A stretch of DNA of 64,000 nucleotides from Nitrosomonas marina (GCF_900111605.1 NZ_FOIA01000003.1:62001-126000); one strand, 5' to 3'. Counted from the stretch's first letter, positions 53,991 to 63,433 are shown. Numbers and translations are program-made. Notes: a model not told the origin generated them from the letters alone.

Positions 53991-55150
53991 GACACAGGGG
54001 TTTCGGACGCTTTGGGCCGTACAGCGATACCCGGTTTGATTTCTTCAAGATCAAATGAAATCAGCACTCGATCACCGTCCTCGAGACCACTGATTATTTC
54101 GGTGAAGCTCCAGTTAGCCAGACCTGTTTCAAGTTGCCGTTCTATCAATGTATTGTCCTGGCTGAGCAGCCATACCTTATTGTTCTGGCGTAATGCCTGT
54201 GTCGGAATGCGTAGCACATGTTCGCGGCTGTCGAGAATCACCTCGACATCGGCGCTGTAACCAGCCAGTAGCGGATTGTCAGGCAGTTCGGAGAAATCGA
54301 CTTCAATATCGACGGTTCTGGCCTGTTTTTCAACTTCTGTGACATAAGGGGCAATGCGTCTGACCCGGCCCGGAAAGGATATTTCCGGCATGGCGTCCAG
54401 GGTAATCCGTGCAGGCTGGCCGATTCTGATTTTGGGGGCGTCGATTTCATCCATGGGCGCCATCACATACAAGCAGCTGGTATCAATCAGGTCAATAACC
54501 GGCGGCATTGGAATACCCGGTGGCGATGGTGTGGCGTATTCGCCGATTTCGCCGGTTATCTGCGCAACGACACCCGCAAAGGGTGCTTTAAGAACGGTGC
54601 GTTCCAGACCGGCCAGGGTAACGCGGATCTGCGCCTTCGCACGCTTGATATCGGATATTGCCGCATCACAACTGGCCTGTCGCGCACGCGCATTGGCATC
54701 GGCATCTTCAGCGGCCTGCGGACTGATAAATCCCTTATCGACCAGTTGCTGTGTCCGTTGCGATTCCCGCCAGGCGTTTTCTGCAATGATACAGGCTTCC
54801 CGGCGGCGCTCTTGGGCCATCGAAAGCTGGCGTTCGGCGAGTTCTCGCTGTGCGATCAGATCAGCATTCCAGAGCTCGAGTAGAATCTGGTCCTGCTCGA
54901 CATTGTCGCCTTCATCGACGAGAATGTGCGCAATCTGACCACCGAGTGCTGGAGCCAGTCTGGCGCGCTGGCAAGCTTTGACTGTGCCGGCACGGGTATT
55001 GACCACGGTGGACTCGACATTACCGTACGTGACAACAGCCAATTCAACCTCTGGAGGCTCCGGACGGGAAAAGTACCATACCGCAGCAAGTATCAAGACG
55101 ATAAAACCGCCATATATGATAAAGCGGAATGTTTTTTTCGATTGCTGCAT
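53987..55150 (-). CDS. Periplasmic adaptor (HlyD/MacA-like membrane fusion protein)
   Basis: 387 residues. One N-terminal membrane anchor (FRFIIYGGFIVLILAAVWYF), then a lipoyl half-motif ARLAPALGGQIAHILVDEGDNVEQDQILLELW, an alpha-hairpin (residues ~95-170) with WRESQRTQQLVDKGFISPQAAEDADA, the second lipoyl half ERTVLKAPFAGVVAQITGEIGEY and a beta-barrel with AYVTEVEKQARTVDIEVDF-type sequence. It is the first gene of the operon and would bridge the FtsX permeases to an outer-membrane TolC-like duct, not encoded here. Confidence 0.92.
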   Translation of the reverse strand: MQQSKKTFRFIIYGGFIVLILAAVWYFSRPEPPEVELAVVTYGNVESTVVNTRAGTVKACQRARLAPALGGQIAHILVDEGDNVEQDQILLELWNADLIAQRELAERQLSMAQERRREACIIAENAWRESQRTQQLVDKGFISPQAAEDADANARARQASCDAAISDIKRAKAQIRVTLAGLERTVLKAPFAGVVAQITGEIGEYATPSPPGIPMPPVIDLIDTSCLYVMAPMDEIDAPKIRIGQPARITLDAMPEISFPGRVRRIAPYVTEVEKQARTVDIEVDFSELPDNPLLAGYSADVEVILDSREHVLRIPTQALRQNNKVWLLSQDNTLIERQLETGLANWSFTEIISGLEDGDRVLISFDLEEIKPGIAVRPKASETPVS

Positions 55151-55242
55151 AATTAAGTAGCGATTTTGTTTGTATTCTTAATTGAGATACTGATATTTTA
55201 CACATTCAATCAACCTTGCTTTTGCATGAATTAACAAAATTT

Positions 55243-56919
55243 ATGAATATTTCCAGCCAAGCGATATCCGAAGAATCTATCTGGCGTCACCCATTCATTC
55301 TCTCCAGTGGTGATCGACCCGTTAGCATAGACAACTTTCGTCCTGCTGAGTCAGACCATACGGTACTGGATCCGAAAACATACGAAGCGATAGAAGCCGA
55401 GAAGCTGTTTGCTACCATCAATCATACTCAAACCGAAGCAGGACGTTTGTGCCTGTATCGTTCATTAGCGCGTCCGCTGCCTGATGCGCAGGTTTTACAA
55501 ATGAAACAGGATGCGCTGCGGGAAATTGAAGCGAACCAGAATATCTGTGAAGCGCTTGAACGCTATGTTGAGAATGGTGTTAAAAGCGAGCATGAACTCA
55601 AATATCTGTTGTATGGAGAGTTTGTCGGCGGATTGACCACCGATGTGCCGGCCGAGAGATCAGGAAGGCTCGAATTTGGCGGTTTTGGCTATCATCAGTA
55701 TCGTGAAGGCACGCAGTATGTCGTTGACCGAGTTGCCGCCGCTAAAACATTACCACAGCCTGATAGCCGGTATCTGCAAATTCTGTTTTCAACGCTGCAG
55801 ACATTTGAGCAGACGTATGTTTATCAGCTGATGAAAGGGCCGGTATACCTCGCCAACGACAAATTCAGGACGCAGCAGGAAAAACCCAGATTTTTGCCGT
55901 TACCGCGGTTTCGTCCGACTATTTTCAAATGGGTGCCGGCAGTTATATTTATTGCGGCAATTTATGCGATTATGCTTTTTTTTGAAATTCTGGCACCAGA
56001 ACTTGGCGCTTCGTATATCGGTTATGGGATTCTGCTGTTAACCGTGCCGGCTTTCCCGATCGTATTGCTGGCGATGGGCGCGTCAGATCGTGATTCGGTG
56101 ATTTATCCACTGCGCCGGTTATACCGGCAAAGCGAAGATCTGGCCAGACTGTATGATGCCCTGGGCATGCTGGATGAATTATTGTCATTTCACCGCTTCA
56201 GGGCTTCGCTGCAGGAGCCTGTGACATTACCCAAAGTACTGGACGAACCGCATCATTTGCTGATCGTCGATAACGCCAAAAACCCCCTGTTGATTCATGA
56301 CCATCCTGACTATGTGCCGAACGATATTGTCCTGGATACAGTCGGCAGGTTGCTGATTATTACCGGGCCAAACAGCGGCGGCAAGACAGCGTATTGCAAG
56401 ACGATTGCCCAGCTTCAGCTGCTTGGCCAGATTGGCTGCTATATACCGGCAACCAGTGCGCAACTGGTCCCCGCCGAACGGATTTATTATCAGGTGCCAG
56501 ATCCGGGACAGCTGGAGGCGGGTATGGGACGCTTTGGGCATGAGCTCAAACGCACGCGCGAGATTTTTTTTAATTCGACGCCACGCAGTCTGGTTGTGCT
56601 TGACGAATTATCCGAGGGCACTACATTTGAGGAAAAAATGACGCTATCGGAATATATCCTGAAGGGATTTCATCAATTGGGCGCCAGCACCATACTGGTC
56701 ACCCACAATCATGAACTTTGTGAGCGGTTACAGGGTGAAGGTATCGGCCGCTATCTGCAGGTCGAGTTTGTACAGGAAGGTCCGACGCACAGAATGATCG
56801 ACGGCATATCCCGCGTCAGTCACGCGCATCGTGTTGCCAGTGAGATCGGTTTCAGTAAAGCGGATGTCGACAAGCATATCGAGCAGCATTTGTCCGGCAG
56901 CAGCAATAAAACAAGCTAG
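55243..56919 (+). CDS. MutS-domain ATPase with central transmembrane helices
   Basis: 558 residues from the ATG at 55243 (a TTG nine codons upstream is possible). After an N-terminal MutS-lever-like part (LDPKTYEAIEAEKLFATINHTQTEAGRLCLYRSLARPLPD) there are two hydrophobic segments (VPAVIFIAAIYAIMLFFEIL and IGYGILLLTVPAFPIVLLAM, residues ~230-285). The C-terminal MutS ATPase follows: Walker A ITGPNSGGKTAYCKTIAQL, Walker B SLVVLDELSEGTTFEE, H-loop TILVTHNHELCERL. No mismatch-recognition domain is present. This membrane-linked MutS-like group has no assigned function. Confidence 0.85.
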   Translation: MNISSQAISEESIWRHPFILSSGDRPVSIDNFRPAESDHTVLDPKTYEAIEAEKLFATINHTQTEAGRLCLYRSLARPLPDAQVLQMKQDALREIEANQNICEALERYVENGVKSEHELKYLLYGEFVGGLTTDVPAERSGRLEFGGFGYHQYREGTQYVVDRVAAAKTLPQPDSRYLQILFSTLQTFEQTYVYQLMKGPVYLANDKFRTQQEKPRFLPLPRFRPTIFKWVPAVIFIAAIYAIMLFFEILAPELGASYIGYGILLLTVPAFPIVLLAMGASDRDSVIYPLRRLYRQSEDLARLYDALGMLDELLSFHRFRASLQEPVTLPKVLDEPHHLLIVDNAKNPLLIHDHPDYVPNDIVLDTVGRLLIITGPNSGGKTAYCKTIAQLQLLGQIGCYIPATSAQLVPAERIYYQVPDPGQLEAGMGRFGHELKRTREIFFNSTPRSLVVLDELSEGTTFEEKMTLSEYILKGFHQLGASTILVTHNHELCERLQGEGIGRYLQVEFVQEGPTHRMIDGISRVSHAHRVASEIGFSKADVDKHIEQHLSGSSNKTS

Positions 56920-56954
56920 CGCTGTGAGCGGAGCAGTGCGGGTCAACTGCCTGT

Positions 56955-58190
56955 TTATTGAGCGGCGGTGCGGACTGCTTTTAGCAGATCTGAATCCAAA
57001 TGGCCGTCAGCAACACGTTGCGTTCTTTGCTGAAAAACACTGATCGCTTTGCGTGTTTGCGGACCCATGACACCATCCACGCCGCCGGCATCGATACCGA
57101 GTGCTTGCAGATCCTGTTGTAACTGCCTGACTTGGTCCCGCGTAATTTTAATTTCATCCTCAGGTGGGTGCTGGGACAAACCTGGCTCGCCAGCGATGCG
57201 GTCGGCCAGATGACCAACGGACAGGGCATAATATTCTGAACGATTCCAGCGCATGATGACATGAAAGTTGTGCGTGACGAGAAACGCCGGGCCCTGGTGG
57301 CCGGCGGGCACCAGTAACGAAACTTTTTGATCTGTTGGCAACAGGCCTGGACCGGAAACAGGTGTGACACCGTATGTTATCCATTCACGTAACGGGCGTT
57401 TATGATGACTGCCGGCCAGCGCATAATCAAAATCTGGCGGAAGCCTGACTTCCTGTCCCCATTCGAGATCCGGATCCCAGCCCATTTTGAGTAGAAAATT
57501 TGCTGCCGAAGCCATGGCGTCTTCAAGACTGCCCCACAAATCGCGGCGGCCGTCCCCGTCCGCGTCAATGGCATAATTTAAAAAAGTGGATGGCATGAAT
57601 TGCATATGACCCATTGCTCCCGCCCAGGAACCTTTCATGCGATCCGGGGTGATATCTCCAGCATCGATGATACGCATGGCATTAAACAGTTCTTGCGTGA
57701 AGTAAGTGCTGCGACGCTGATCACAGGCCAGTGTCGTCAATGCATCCGGTACCGACCAGTCGCCAAAGTATCCACCATAATTGGTTTCGAGCCCCCAGAA
57801 TGAAGCGAGGTATTTCGGTGGAATACCGGTTTCCCTTTCGATTTTTTCAAATAATTCGCGATGTGCCGTGAACAGTCTGCGTCCGTTTCGGACGCGTTCT
57901 TCAGTGACGCGTGCATTAAAATAACCGGCAAAAGTCTGGGTGAATTCGGGCTGGCGGCGATCAAGCTCAATGACGCGCGCAAGATATCTGGCCTGACCGA
58001 GTACTCGATTGATTGTATGTTCGGATATTCCCTGCTGCAACGCCTGTGGCTTCAGACGGTTGATGCACTGATCGAACTGCTGATTTGCAACAAGGCTGGA
58101 GCTGAAAAACACCATGCCGGCAATTGAAGCAATAGCGCACAGACTGCTGGGTGAAAAAAAAACTGTGCATGGCAGACGCAAAGAAAACAT
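56955..58190 (-). CDS. Lytic murein transglycosylase, MltB family, with peptidoglycan-binding domain
   Basis: 411 residues with a signal peptide (SIAGMVFFSSSLVA). The catalytic SLT domain contains FWGLETNYGGYFGDW (catalytic Glu), MKGSWAGAMGHMQFMPSTFLNYAIDADGDGRRDLWGSLEDAMASAANFL and FHVIMRWNRSEYYALSVGHLADRI. It ends with a PG_binding_1 repeat (LQQDLQALGIDAGGVDGVMGPQTRKAISVFQ). It cleaves peptidoglycan glycan strands to 1,6-anhydro ends in the periplasm. It lacks a lipobox, so it is a soluble form. Confidence 0.93.
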   Translation of the reverse strand: MFSLRLPCTVFFSPSSLCAIASIAGMVFFSSSLVANQQFDQCINRLKPQALQQGISEHTINRVLGQARYLARVIELDRRQPEFTQTFAGYFNARVTEERVRNGRRLFTAHRELFEKIERETGIPPKYLASFWGLETNYGGYFGDWSVPDALTTLACDQRRSTYFTQELFNAMRIIDAGDITPDRMKGSWAGAMGHMQFMPSTFLNYAIDADGDGRRDLWGSLEDAMASAANFLLKMGWDPDLEWGQEVRLPPDFDYALAGSHHKRPLREWITYGVTPVSGPGLLPTDQKVSLLVPAGHQGPAFLVTHNFHVIMRWNRSEYYALSVGHLADRIAGEPGLSQHPPEDEIKITRDQVRQLQQDLQALGIDAGGVDGVMGPQTRKAISVFQQRTQRVADGHLDSDLLKAVRTAAQ

Positions 58191-58217
58191 TATTTGCAGT
58201 TGAATGTGTATGAGTTG

Positions 58218-58658
58218 TTATTTACGGTGTGGGCACGGGTCTCTCAGGCATTCGGCGTAAAGCGATAACGAATGTTCCTGTAATTTGAATCCCCGTGTTT
58301 TTGCTATCTCGATTTGTCGCTTCTCAATTTCAGCATCATAAAATTCCTCGACACGACCGCACTGCATACAGACCAGGTGATCGTGATGTCCCTCGTTTTT
58401 CAATTCAAAAACGGCTTTGCCACTTTCAAAATGATGACGCTCCAGCAGACCGGCTTGTTCAAACTGCGTCAAAACACGATAAACTGTAGCCAGCCCGATA
58501 TCTTCATTTTCATTGATCAGCTCCTTGTAAACATCTTCTGCCGAGAGATGTCGTATAGGACTGTTCTCGAAAAGATTCAGTATTTTGAGTCTCGGCAGCG
58601 TGGTTTTGAGGCCGATAGTTTTCAGGTCAATGCTTTTGGCTTCTCCAGAATTGCTCAT
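58218..58658 (-). CDS. fur: Ferric uptake regulator
   Basis: 146 residues: winged helix [64 protein letters not shown], then the metal-site region [21 protein letters not shown] and [12 protein letters not shown] with paired Cys. These identify a true Fur rather than Zur or PerR. Divergent from bamE, the common betaproteobacterial arrangement. Candidate targets in this window are the sites at 12993-13007 and 58757-58771. Confidence 0.95.
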   Translation of the reverse strand: MSNSGEAKSIDLKTIGLKTTLPRLKILNLFENSPIRHLSAEDVYKELINENEDIGLATVYRVLTQFEQAGLLERHHFESGKAVFELKNEGHHDHLVCMQCGRVEEFYDAEIEKRQIEIAKTRGFKLQEHSLSLYAECLRDPCPHRK

Positions 58659-58755
58659 GGTGATTTCTGTCAGGTAAATAATTTACTGTATCATATCGTG
58701 CTCAATTATGTTCAGTCTACTGTACCAATATTGCAAATTTGTACAATTCTATAAA

Positions 58756-59154
58756 ATGATAATAAGAATCATTGTGTTACTGGTTTTTTTTAATTTGTCA
58801 GGGTGTTTTTTAATTCCACATGTACTCTATAAAATCGATGTACAGCAGGGCAATGTGGTCACTGATGAAATGCTCGACAAATTAAAGGTGGGAATGACCA
58901 AGCCCCAGGTGCGGTTTGTACTCGGTTCGCCGTTAATTGTCGATACGTTTCGGGATAATCGCTGGGACTATGTCTATATCCAGCGTGAAAAGGGTGATCT
59001 GGTTGAGCAAAAAAGACTGACAATTTACTTTGAAGATGAACGCCTGATTCGAATGGAAAACGAACAGCTTTACTCGCTTCATCCGGTTGAGTCTGATACA
59101 CGCGATTCACGTGGGGCAGTTGAAGAAGCCGATGACCAGTCGGAGGATCTTTGA
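58756..59154 (+). CDS. bamE: Outer-membrane assembly lipoprotein BamE
   Basis: The start at ATG 58756 opens a lipoprotein signal ending in the lipobox LSGC; 132 residues. The SmpA/OmlA domain shows YKIDVQQGNVVTDEMLDKLKVGMTKPQVRFVLGSPLIVDTFRDNRWDYVYIQREKG, the hallmark of BamE, followed by an acidic C-terminal tail. It is a subunit of the BAM complex in the outer membrane. Frames further upstream are not conserved. A 37-bp palindrome begins 7 bp after its stop. Confidence 0.95.
   Translation: MIIRIIVLLVFFNLSGCFLIPHVLYKIDVQQGNVVTDEMLDKLKVGMTKPQVRFVLGSPLIVDTFRDNRWDYVYIQREKGDLVEQKRLTIYFEDERLIRMENEQLYSLHPVESDTRDSRGAVEEADDQSEDL
58757..58771. promoter_or_regulatory. Fur-box-like sequence overlapping the bamE start
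   Basis: TGATAATAAGAATCA agrees with the 7-1-7 core at 12 of 14 positions. It overlaps the ATG of bamE and lies about 100 bp upstream of the fur ATG. It could serve fur autoregulation, or may only reflect the MIIRII codons. Confidence 0.3.
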
Positions 59155-59160
59155 ATTATT

Positions 59161-59197
59161 CTAGTACTCTGGCAATATCATATTGATAGAGTACTAG
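59161..59197. repeat. 37-bp palindrome related to the ends of the 4.6-kb element
   Basis: CTAGTACTCT (59161-59170) pairs with AGAGTACTAG (59188-59197), and the centre is CAATATCATATTG, itself a near-palindrome. Positions 59173-59197 match the right terminal repeat of the element at 4642-4911 in 23 of 25 bases. The layout 12+13+12 bp is what remains if that element loses everything between its two 13-bp boxes. It may also end bamE transcription. Confidence 0.8.
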
Positions 59198-59222
59198 TTT
59201 CTAATTATTTCACAGGAGTCAC

Positions 59223-60029
59223 ATGTCCATTCAAAACATCGCCATAGCCGGCAGTGCTGGCCGCATGGGACGCGCATTGCTGGAAGCAGTCACGCACGCT
59301 GACGGCATGCAGTTATCTGCAGCGCTGGAACACGACAACAGTCCATTTTTAAAAAAAGATTCGGGAGAACTGATAGGTTCAACCAATGGTATTACCATTA
59401 CCAGTGATATTGTCACGGCTCTGGCTGATTGTCATCAAATTATCGATTTTACGCGTCCGCAAGGCACGATGGCGCATTTGGACACATGCAGAGAAGCCGG
59501 TGTGAAAATGGTCATTGGCACTACGGGTCTTTCCGAACAAGAAAAAAACCGATTGAAAGACGCGTCAAATGAAATTGCCATTGTATTTGCGCCCAACATG
59601 AGCGTGGGTGTCAATGTCACGTTTAAGCTGCTTGAAATTGCTGCCATGGTATTGCGCCAGGGTTATGATATCGAGATCATTGAGGCACATCATCGTCATA
59701 AAATCGATGCCCCTTCAGGTACAGCGTTGCGCATGGGTGAGGTCATCGCCGATGCACTGGGTCGGGATTTGAAAAAAGTCGCGATTTACGGCCGGGAGGG
59801 AGTTACGGGAGAGCGCGCGGACGAAACCATCGGTTTTTCAACCATTCGAGCGGGTGATATTGTCGGTGAACATACTGCGATGTTTGCCGGCGCGGGCGAA
59901 CGGGTTGAAATCGTGCACAAAGCGAGCAGCCGCATGACCTTCGCCATGGGTGCGGTGCGTGCCGTGCGTTTTCTTGAAGATAAATCCAGCGGTCTGTTTG
60001 ACATGCAGGACGTGCTTGGTCTGCGGTAA
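59223..60029 (+). CDS. dapB: 4-hydroxy-tetrahydrodipicolinate reductase
   Basis: 268 residues. Nucleotide-binding [14 protein letters not shown] at the N-terminus, [46 protein letters not shown], and the catalytic block [22 protein letters not shown]. It catalyses an NAD(P)H-dependent step of lysine and diaminopimelate synthesis. A good Shine-Dalgarno (CAGGAGTC) precedes the ATG. Confidence 0.97.
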   Translation: MSIQNIAIAGSAGRMGRALLEAVTHADGMQLSAALEHDNSPFLKKDSGELIGSTNGITITSDIVTALADCHQIIDFTRPQGTMAHLDTCREAGVKMVIGTTGLSEQEKNRLKDASNEIAIVFAPNMSVGVNVTFKLLEIAAMVLRQGYDIEIIEAHHRHKIDAPSGTALRMGEVIADALGRDLKKVAIYGREGVTGERADETIGFSTIRAGDIVGEHTAMFAGAGERVEIVHKASSRMTFAMGAVRAVRFLEDKSSGLFDMQDVLGLR

Positions 60030-60115
60030 GTGTGTTGCCGCATGAAGTCGTCTCTATTGCCGATAACTATTAAATTGTCGAATGCTTTGTTGAATCAGGT
60101 TCCTGCATAATTATC

Positions 60116-60940
60116 ATGGCAACTTATGCAATTGGCGATATTCAGGGTTGTTACTCATCATTCAGAAGGCTGCTTGATTTAATTGAGTTTGACGCTGCGA
60201 TCGACCGGTTGTGGCTGGTTGGCGATATTGTCAATCGTGGTCCGCAATCGCTGGAAACGTTGCGTTTTGTCAAACAGTCGGATGACGCCATGATCATGGT
60301 GTTAGGCAATCACGATCTGCATTTGTTAATGGTTGACGCCGGCATTGTCCGCTGTGGCAAAGGCGATACCATTCAGCCGATCCTGGATGCACCTGATCGT
60401 GACGAGTTGCTACACTGGTTAAGGCATCAGCGATTGTTTTTCAATGAGGGTGACCATGCGCTGGTTCATGCCGGTCTGTTACCGGAATGGTCTGTTCCTA
60501 AGGCTGCTCGACTGGCGCGCGAAGTTGAAGCAGCGTTGCGCAGCGATGATTACAGCTATGTTTTTTCGCAAATATATGGCAACGAGCCGAATTACTGGTG
60601 TGATGACCTGACAGACACCGAGCGTTTGCGTGTCATTATTAATGCCATGACGCGCATGCGTGTCTGCAGTATTGATGGGCGGATAGATTTTACATTCAAA
60701 GGCAATTTGCAGGATATACCTGATGGATTTTTACCATGGTTCGACATGCCTGATCGCGCAAGCCGGGATCATACGATTATATGCGGACACTGGTCGGCAC
60801 TTGATCTGTATGTTTCAGATACAGTAGCCGCGCTTGACAGTGGTTGCGTCTGGAATAGACAGTTATCCGCTATGCGTTTGGAAGATAGGAAGGTTTTTCA
60901 GATTCGCTGTGATAAGCGGATTGTGACAGATTCTGGTTAA
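60116..60940 (+). CDS. apaH: Symmetrical diadenosine tetraphosphatase
   Basis: 274 residues of the PPP phosphatase superfamily: GDIQGCYSSFRRLLDLI, LVGDIVNRGPQSLETLRF, VLGNHDLHLLMVDAG, HAGLLPEW and ICGHWSALDLYVSDTVAALDSGCVW. ApaH cleaves Ap4A into two ADP and can remove nucleoside-tetraphosphate RNA caps. Its last 71 bp overlap the 3' end of the opposing acyltransferase gene. Confidence 0.95.
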   Translation: MATYAIGDIQGCYSSFRRLLDLIEFDAAIDRLWLVGDIVNRGPQSLETLRFVKQSDDAMIMVLGNHDLHLLMVDAGIVRCGKGDTIQPILDAPDRDELLHWLRHQRLFFNEGDHALVHAGLLPEWSVPKAARLAREVEAALRSDDYSYVFSQIYGNEPNYWCDDLTDTERLRVIINAMTRMRVCSIDGRIDFTFKGNLQDIPDGFLPWFDMPDRASRDHTIICGHWSALDLYVSDTVAALDSGCVWNRQLSAMRLEDRKVFQIRCDKRIVTDSG

Positions 60941-61667
60941 TTGCTTCTTCTGACAGGCGCGCCAGTTCGCGACGGTTTTTTTCTGCGCTGTGAATAGGTG
61001 CGTTGCAGTTCAGTACAGCTTCAATGTGAGGTTGGCGCAAAATTTGTCGCAGTGAAGTTACCAGGGAGATATCGGTATATGCGGCATCGCGGCAGATATT
61101 TCCGTCTGCATCCAGATAACGAATTGCGACAGGGTACACCAGTGCTTCGGCATTGATGGCGGACTGCAGCAGTGAAGCATGAAAGTGGAGCGTTTGCGTA
61201 CCATCGCTGATGCCGCCTTCAGGAAAAATGCAGACATACTTGCCAGCGGTCAGTGCAGCGCTGATTTCCTGATTGATACGGGCGGTATCTCTTCGTTTTG
61301 CACGCTTGATGAACAGTGTATCAACTCTTCTGCATAAAAAGCCGATAATCGGCCAGCTGCTTATTTCGGATTTTGCAACAAACTGTGCGGGACACACGGC
61401 CAGAACCACACAAATATCAAGCCAGGATACGTGATTGGCAACCAGAAGCGCGCGTGGATGGCCCTGGTTCGGGATATTACCGGTATGATGTATTTTGATG
61501 TTCAGGGCCTTCAACATGCCTGCTGCCCAGTTTTTCATCTGGCGTTGCTGAGTGGAATGGGAGCAATACGGGTAGACGATTGATTGCAGAATACCGGATA
61601 CGATCTGTACCAGCAGACGAAATAAACGGATGAGACGGACAACTGAAGGGGTAGTCTTTTTTTTCAT
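60870..61667 (-). CDS. 1-acyl-glycerol-3-phosphate acyltransferase family (PlsC-like)
   Basis: 265 residues. N-terminal TM segment (VVRLIRLFRLLVQIVSGILQSIV), then motif I NHVSWLDICVVLAV (H-x4-D), LFIKRAKRRDTARI, motif III FPEGGISDGTQTLHFHASLL and VYPVAIRYLDADG. It resembles lysophosphatidate acyltransferases of phospholipid synthesis; it could also act on ornithine lipids. It is convergent with apaH, overlapping by 71 bp. Confidence 0.88.
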   Translation of the reverse strand: MKKKTTPSVVRLIRLFRLLVQIVSGILQSIVYPYCSHSTQQRQMKNWAAGMLKALNIKIHHTGNIPNQGHPRALLVANHVSWLDICVVLAVCPAQFVAKSEISSWPIIGFLCRRVDTLFIKRAKRRDTARINQEISAALTAGKYVCIFPEGGISDGTQTLHFHASLLQSAINAEALVYPVAIRYLDADGNICRDAAYTDISLVTSLRQILRQPHIEAVLNCNAPIHSAEKNRRELARLSEEAINQNLSQSAYHSESEKPSYLPNA

Positions 61668-61821
61668 CTTTTTTGCGTTACGGCAATTGAGACATGATTT
61701 TAACCCGATCGCTAAAAAATTAAAAAAATTTTAGCCGGCAAAGACCGATAGCTGTTTCTTGGTTACACTTTATGTAATAATTTACTGTTGAGATTACTGA
61801 ATTGAATCAAATACGACCTGG

Positions 61822-63240
61822 ATGATGTATACGTTATACGACAAACTTTGGAATCAACATCTTGTACATACTGAATCGAACGATGCTGACAGCATGGCGT
61901 TGCTGTATATCGACCGCCATCTGATTCATGAAGTAACCAGTCCGCAGGCGTTTGAGAGCCTGAAACTGGCCGGACGCAAGCCATGGCGGGTGAATTCGAT
62001 TCTGGCTGTGGCAGATCACAACGTACCGACAACGGGTCGAAATCAGGGAATTAACGATCCGGTATCGCGTTTGCAGGTCGATACGCTTGATGAAAACTGT
62101 GAGGAACTGGGTATTACTGAATTTAAAATGCACGACATGCGTCAGGGGATCGTTCATGTAATCGGGCCCGAACAGGGGGCTACCTTGCCTGGCATGACCG
62201 TAGTATGCGGGGATTCGCATACCAGTACCCATGGTGCGTTTGGCTGTCTGGCATTTGGTATCGGCACCTCGGAAGTCGAGCATGTGCTTGCCACCCAATG
62301 CCTGTTGGCTAAAAAATCCAGAACCATGCGCATTGTTGTTGAAGGCAAGCTTGGGTTAGGTGTTACCGCCAAAGATATTGCACTGGCAGTAATCGGCAAG
62401 ATAGGAACGGCAGGTGGTACTGGCTATGCCATTGAATTTGCCGGCAGCGCAATTCAGTCGCTGTCTATGGAGGGGCGCATGACACTCTGTAACATGGCTA
62501 TTGAGGCCGGCGCACGGGCAGGAATGGTTGCCGTCGACGATACGACGATTGAGTATATCAAGGGACGGCCATTTGCACCGCAGGGGGACTTATGGGACCG
62601 GGCTGTTGCCTATTGGCGAACATTACACAGTGATGCGGATGCAGAATTTGACAAATCTATTACCTTGAATGCTGCCGAAATTCGTCCTCAGGTTACCTGG
62701 GGAACTTCTCCTGAAATGGTGACGACGATAGACGGTTGTGTTCCCGATCCTGCGAATGTGGCTGATCAGATAAAACGCCATGATATGGAGCAAGCGCTAA
62801 AATACATGGACCTACAACCCAATACACCGATTCAGTCAATTATGCTCGACAAAATATTCATCGGTTCATGCACAAACTCGCGGATCGAAGATTTGCGTGC
62901 GGCAGCAGAGGTGATCAGGGATAGACATATTGCTCCAACAATCAAACTGGCGCTGGTTGTACCCGGTTCCGGACTGGTTAAGCAGCAGGCCGAAAAAGAA
63001 GGGCTTGATAAGATTTTTGTTGCAGCCGGATTTGAATGGCGCGAACCCGGTTGCTCAATGTGCCTGGCAATGAATGATGACCGGCTGTCAAGAGGTGAAC
63101 GCTGCGCGTCAACGTCCAACCGCAATTTTGAAGGAAGGCAGGGGCCTGGTGGACGTACGCATCTTGTAAGCCCTGCGATGGCGGCTGCAGCTGCTGTGGA
63201 AGGTCATTTCGTAGATGTAAGCAAGTTCGGCATATCCTGA
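61822..63240 (+). CDS. leuC: 3-isopropylmalate dehydratase large subunit
   Basis: 472 residues. Aconitase-type signatures: [65 protein letters not shown], the cluster ligands in [13 protein letters not shown] and [15 protein letters not shown], and [34 protein letters not shown]. Together with LeuD it isomerises 2- to 3-isopropylmalate in leucine synthesis. Either of two adjacent ATGs may be the start. A small lipoprotein gene separates it from leuD. Confidence 0.97.
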   Translation: MMYTLYDKLWNQHLVHTESNDADSMALLYIDRHLIHEVTSPQAFESLKLAGRKPWRVNSILAVADHNVPTTGRNQGINDPVSRLQVDTLDENCEELGITEFKMHDMRQGIVHVIGPEQGATLPGMTVVCGDSHTSTHGAFGCLAFGIGTSEVEHVLATQCLLAKKSRTMRIVVEGKLGLGVTAKDIALAVIGKIGTAGGTGYAIEFAGSAIQSLSMEGRMTLCNMAIEAGARAGMVAVDDTTIEYIKGRPFAPQGDLWDRAVAYWRTLHSDADAEFDKSITLNAAEIRPQVTWGTSPEMVTTIDGCVPDPANVADQIKRHDMEQALKYMDLQPNTPIQSIMLDKIFIGSCTNSRIEDLRAAAEVIRDRHIAPTIKLALVVPGSGLVKQQAEKEGLDKIFVAAGFEWREPGCSMCLAMNDDRLSRGERCASTSNRNFEGRQGPGGRTHLVSPAMAAAAAVEGHFVDVSKFGIS

Positions 63241-63302
63241 ATATTGTTTTATTTGATTATTGCTGCAGTTACTATACTTTTATTCCACTGAAGGAGAGCA
63301 TC

Positions 63303-63428
63303 ATGAAACTTTTCACGGTAATCATTGCGTTCATTGCATTATTCGGTTTGACGGCCTGCAATACAATGGCCGGACTTGGCAAGGATATTCAGTCAGGGGG
63401 TGAGGCGCTGGAGCGTACCGCACAGTAA
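63303..63428 (+). CDS. Entericidin-like small lipoprotein
   Basis: 41 residues, too short for routine ORF cut-offs: [19 protein letters not shown], then [22 protein letters not shown]. The lipobox is LTAC, and the mature GLGKDIQxGGE-A-L pattern matches entericidin A/B. GGAG lies upstream of the ATG (GAAGGAGAGC). Entericidins are small cell-envelope lipoproteins; a toxin-antidote role was proposed in E. coli. Its location between leuC and leuD is a recurrent arrangement in betaproteobacteria and implies co-transcription. Confidence 0.88.
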   Translation: MKLFTVIIAFIALFGLTACNTMAGLGKDIQSGGEALERTAQ

Positions 63429-63433
63429 AAATT

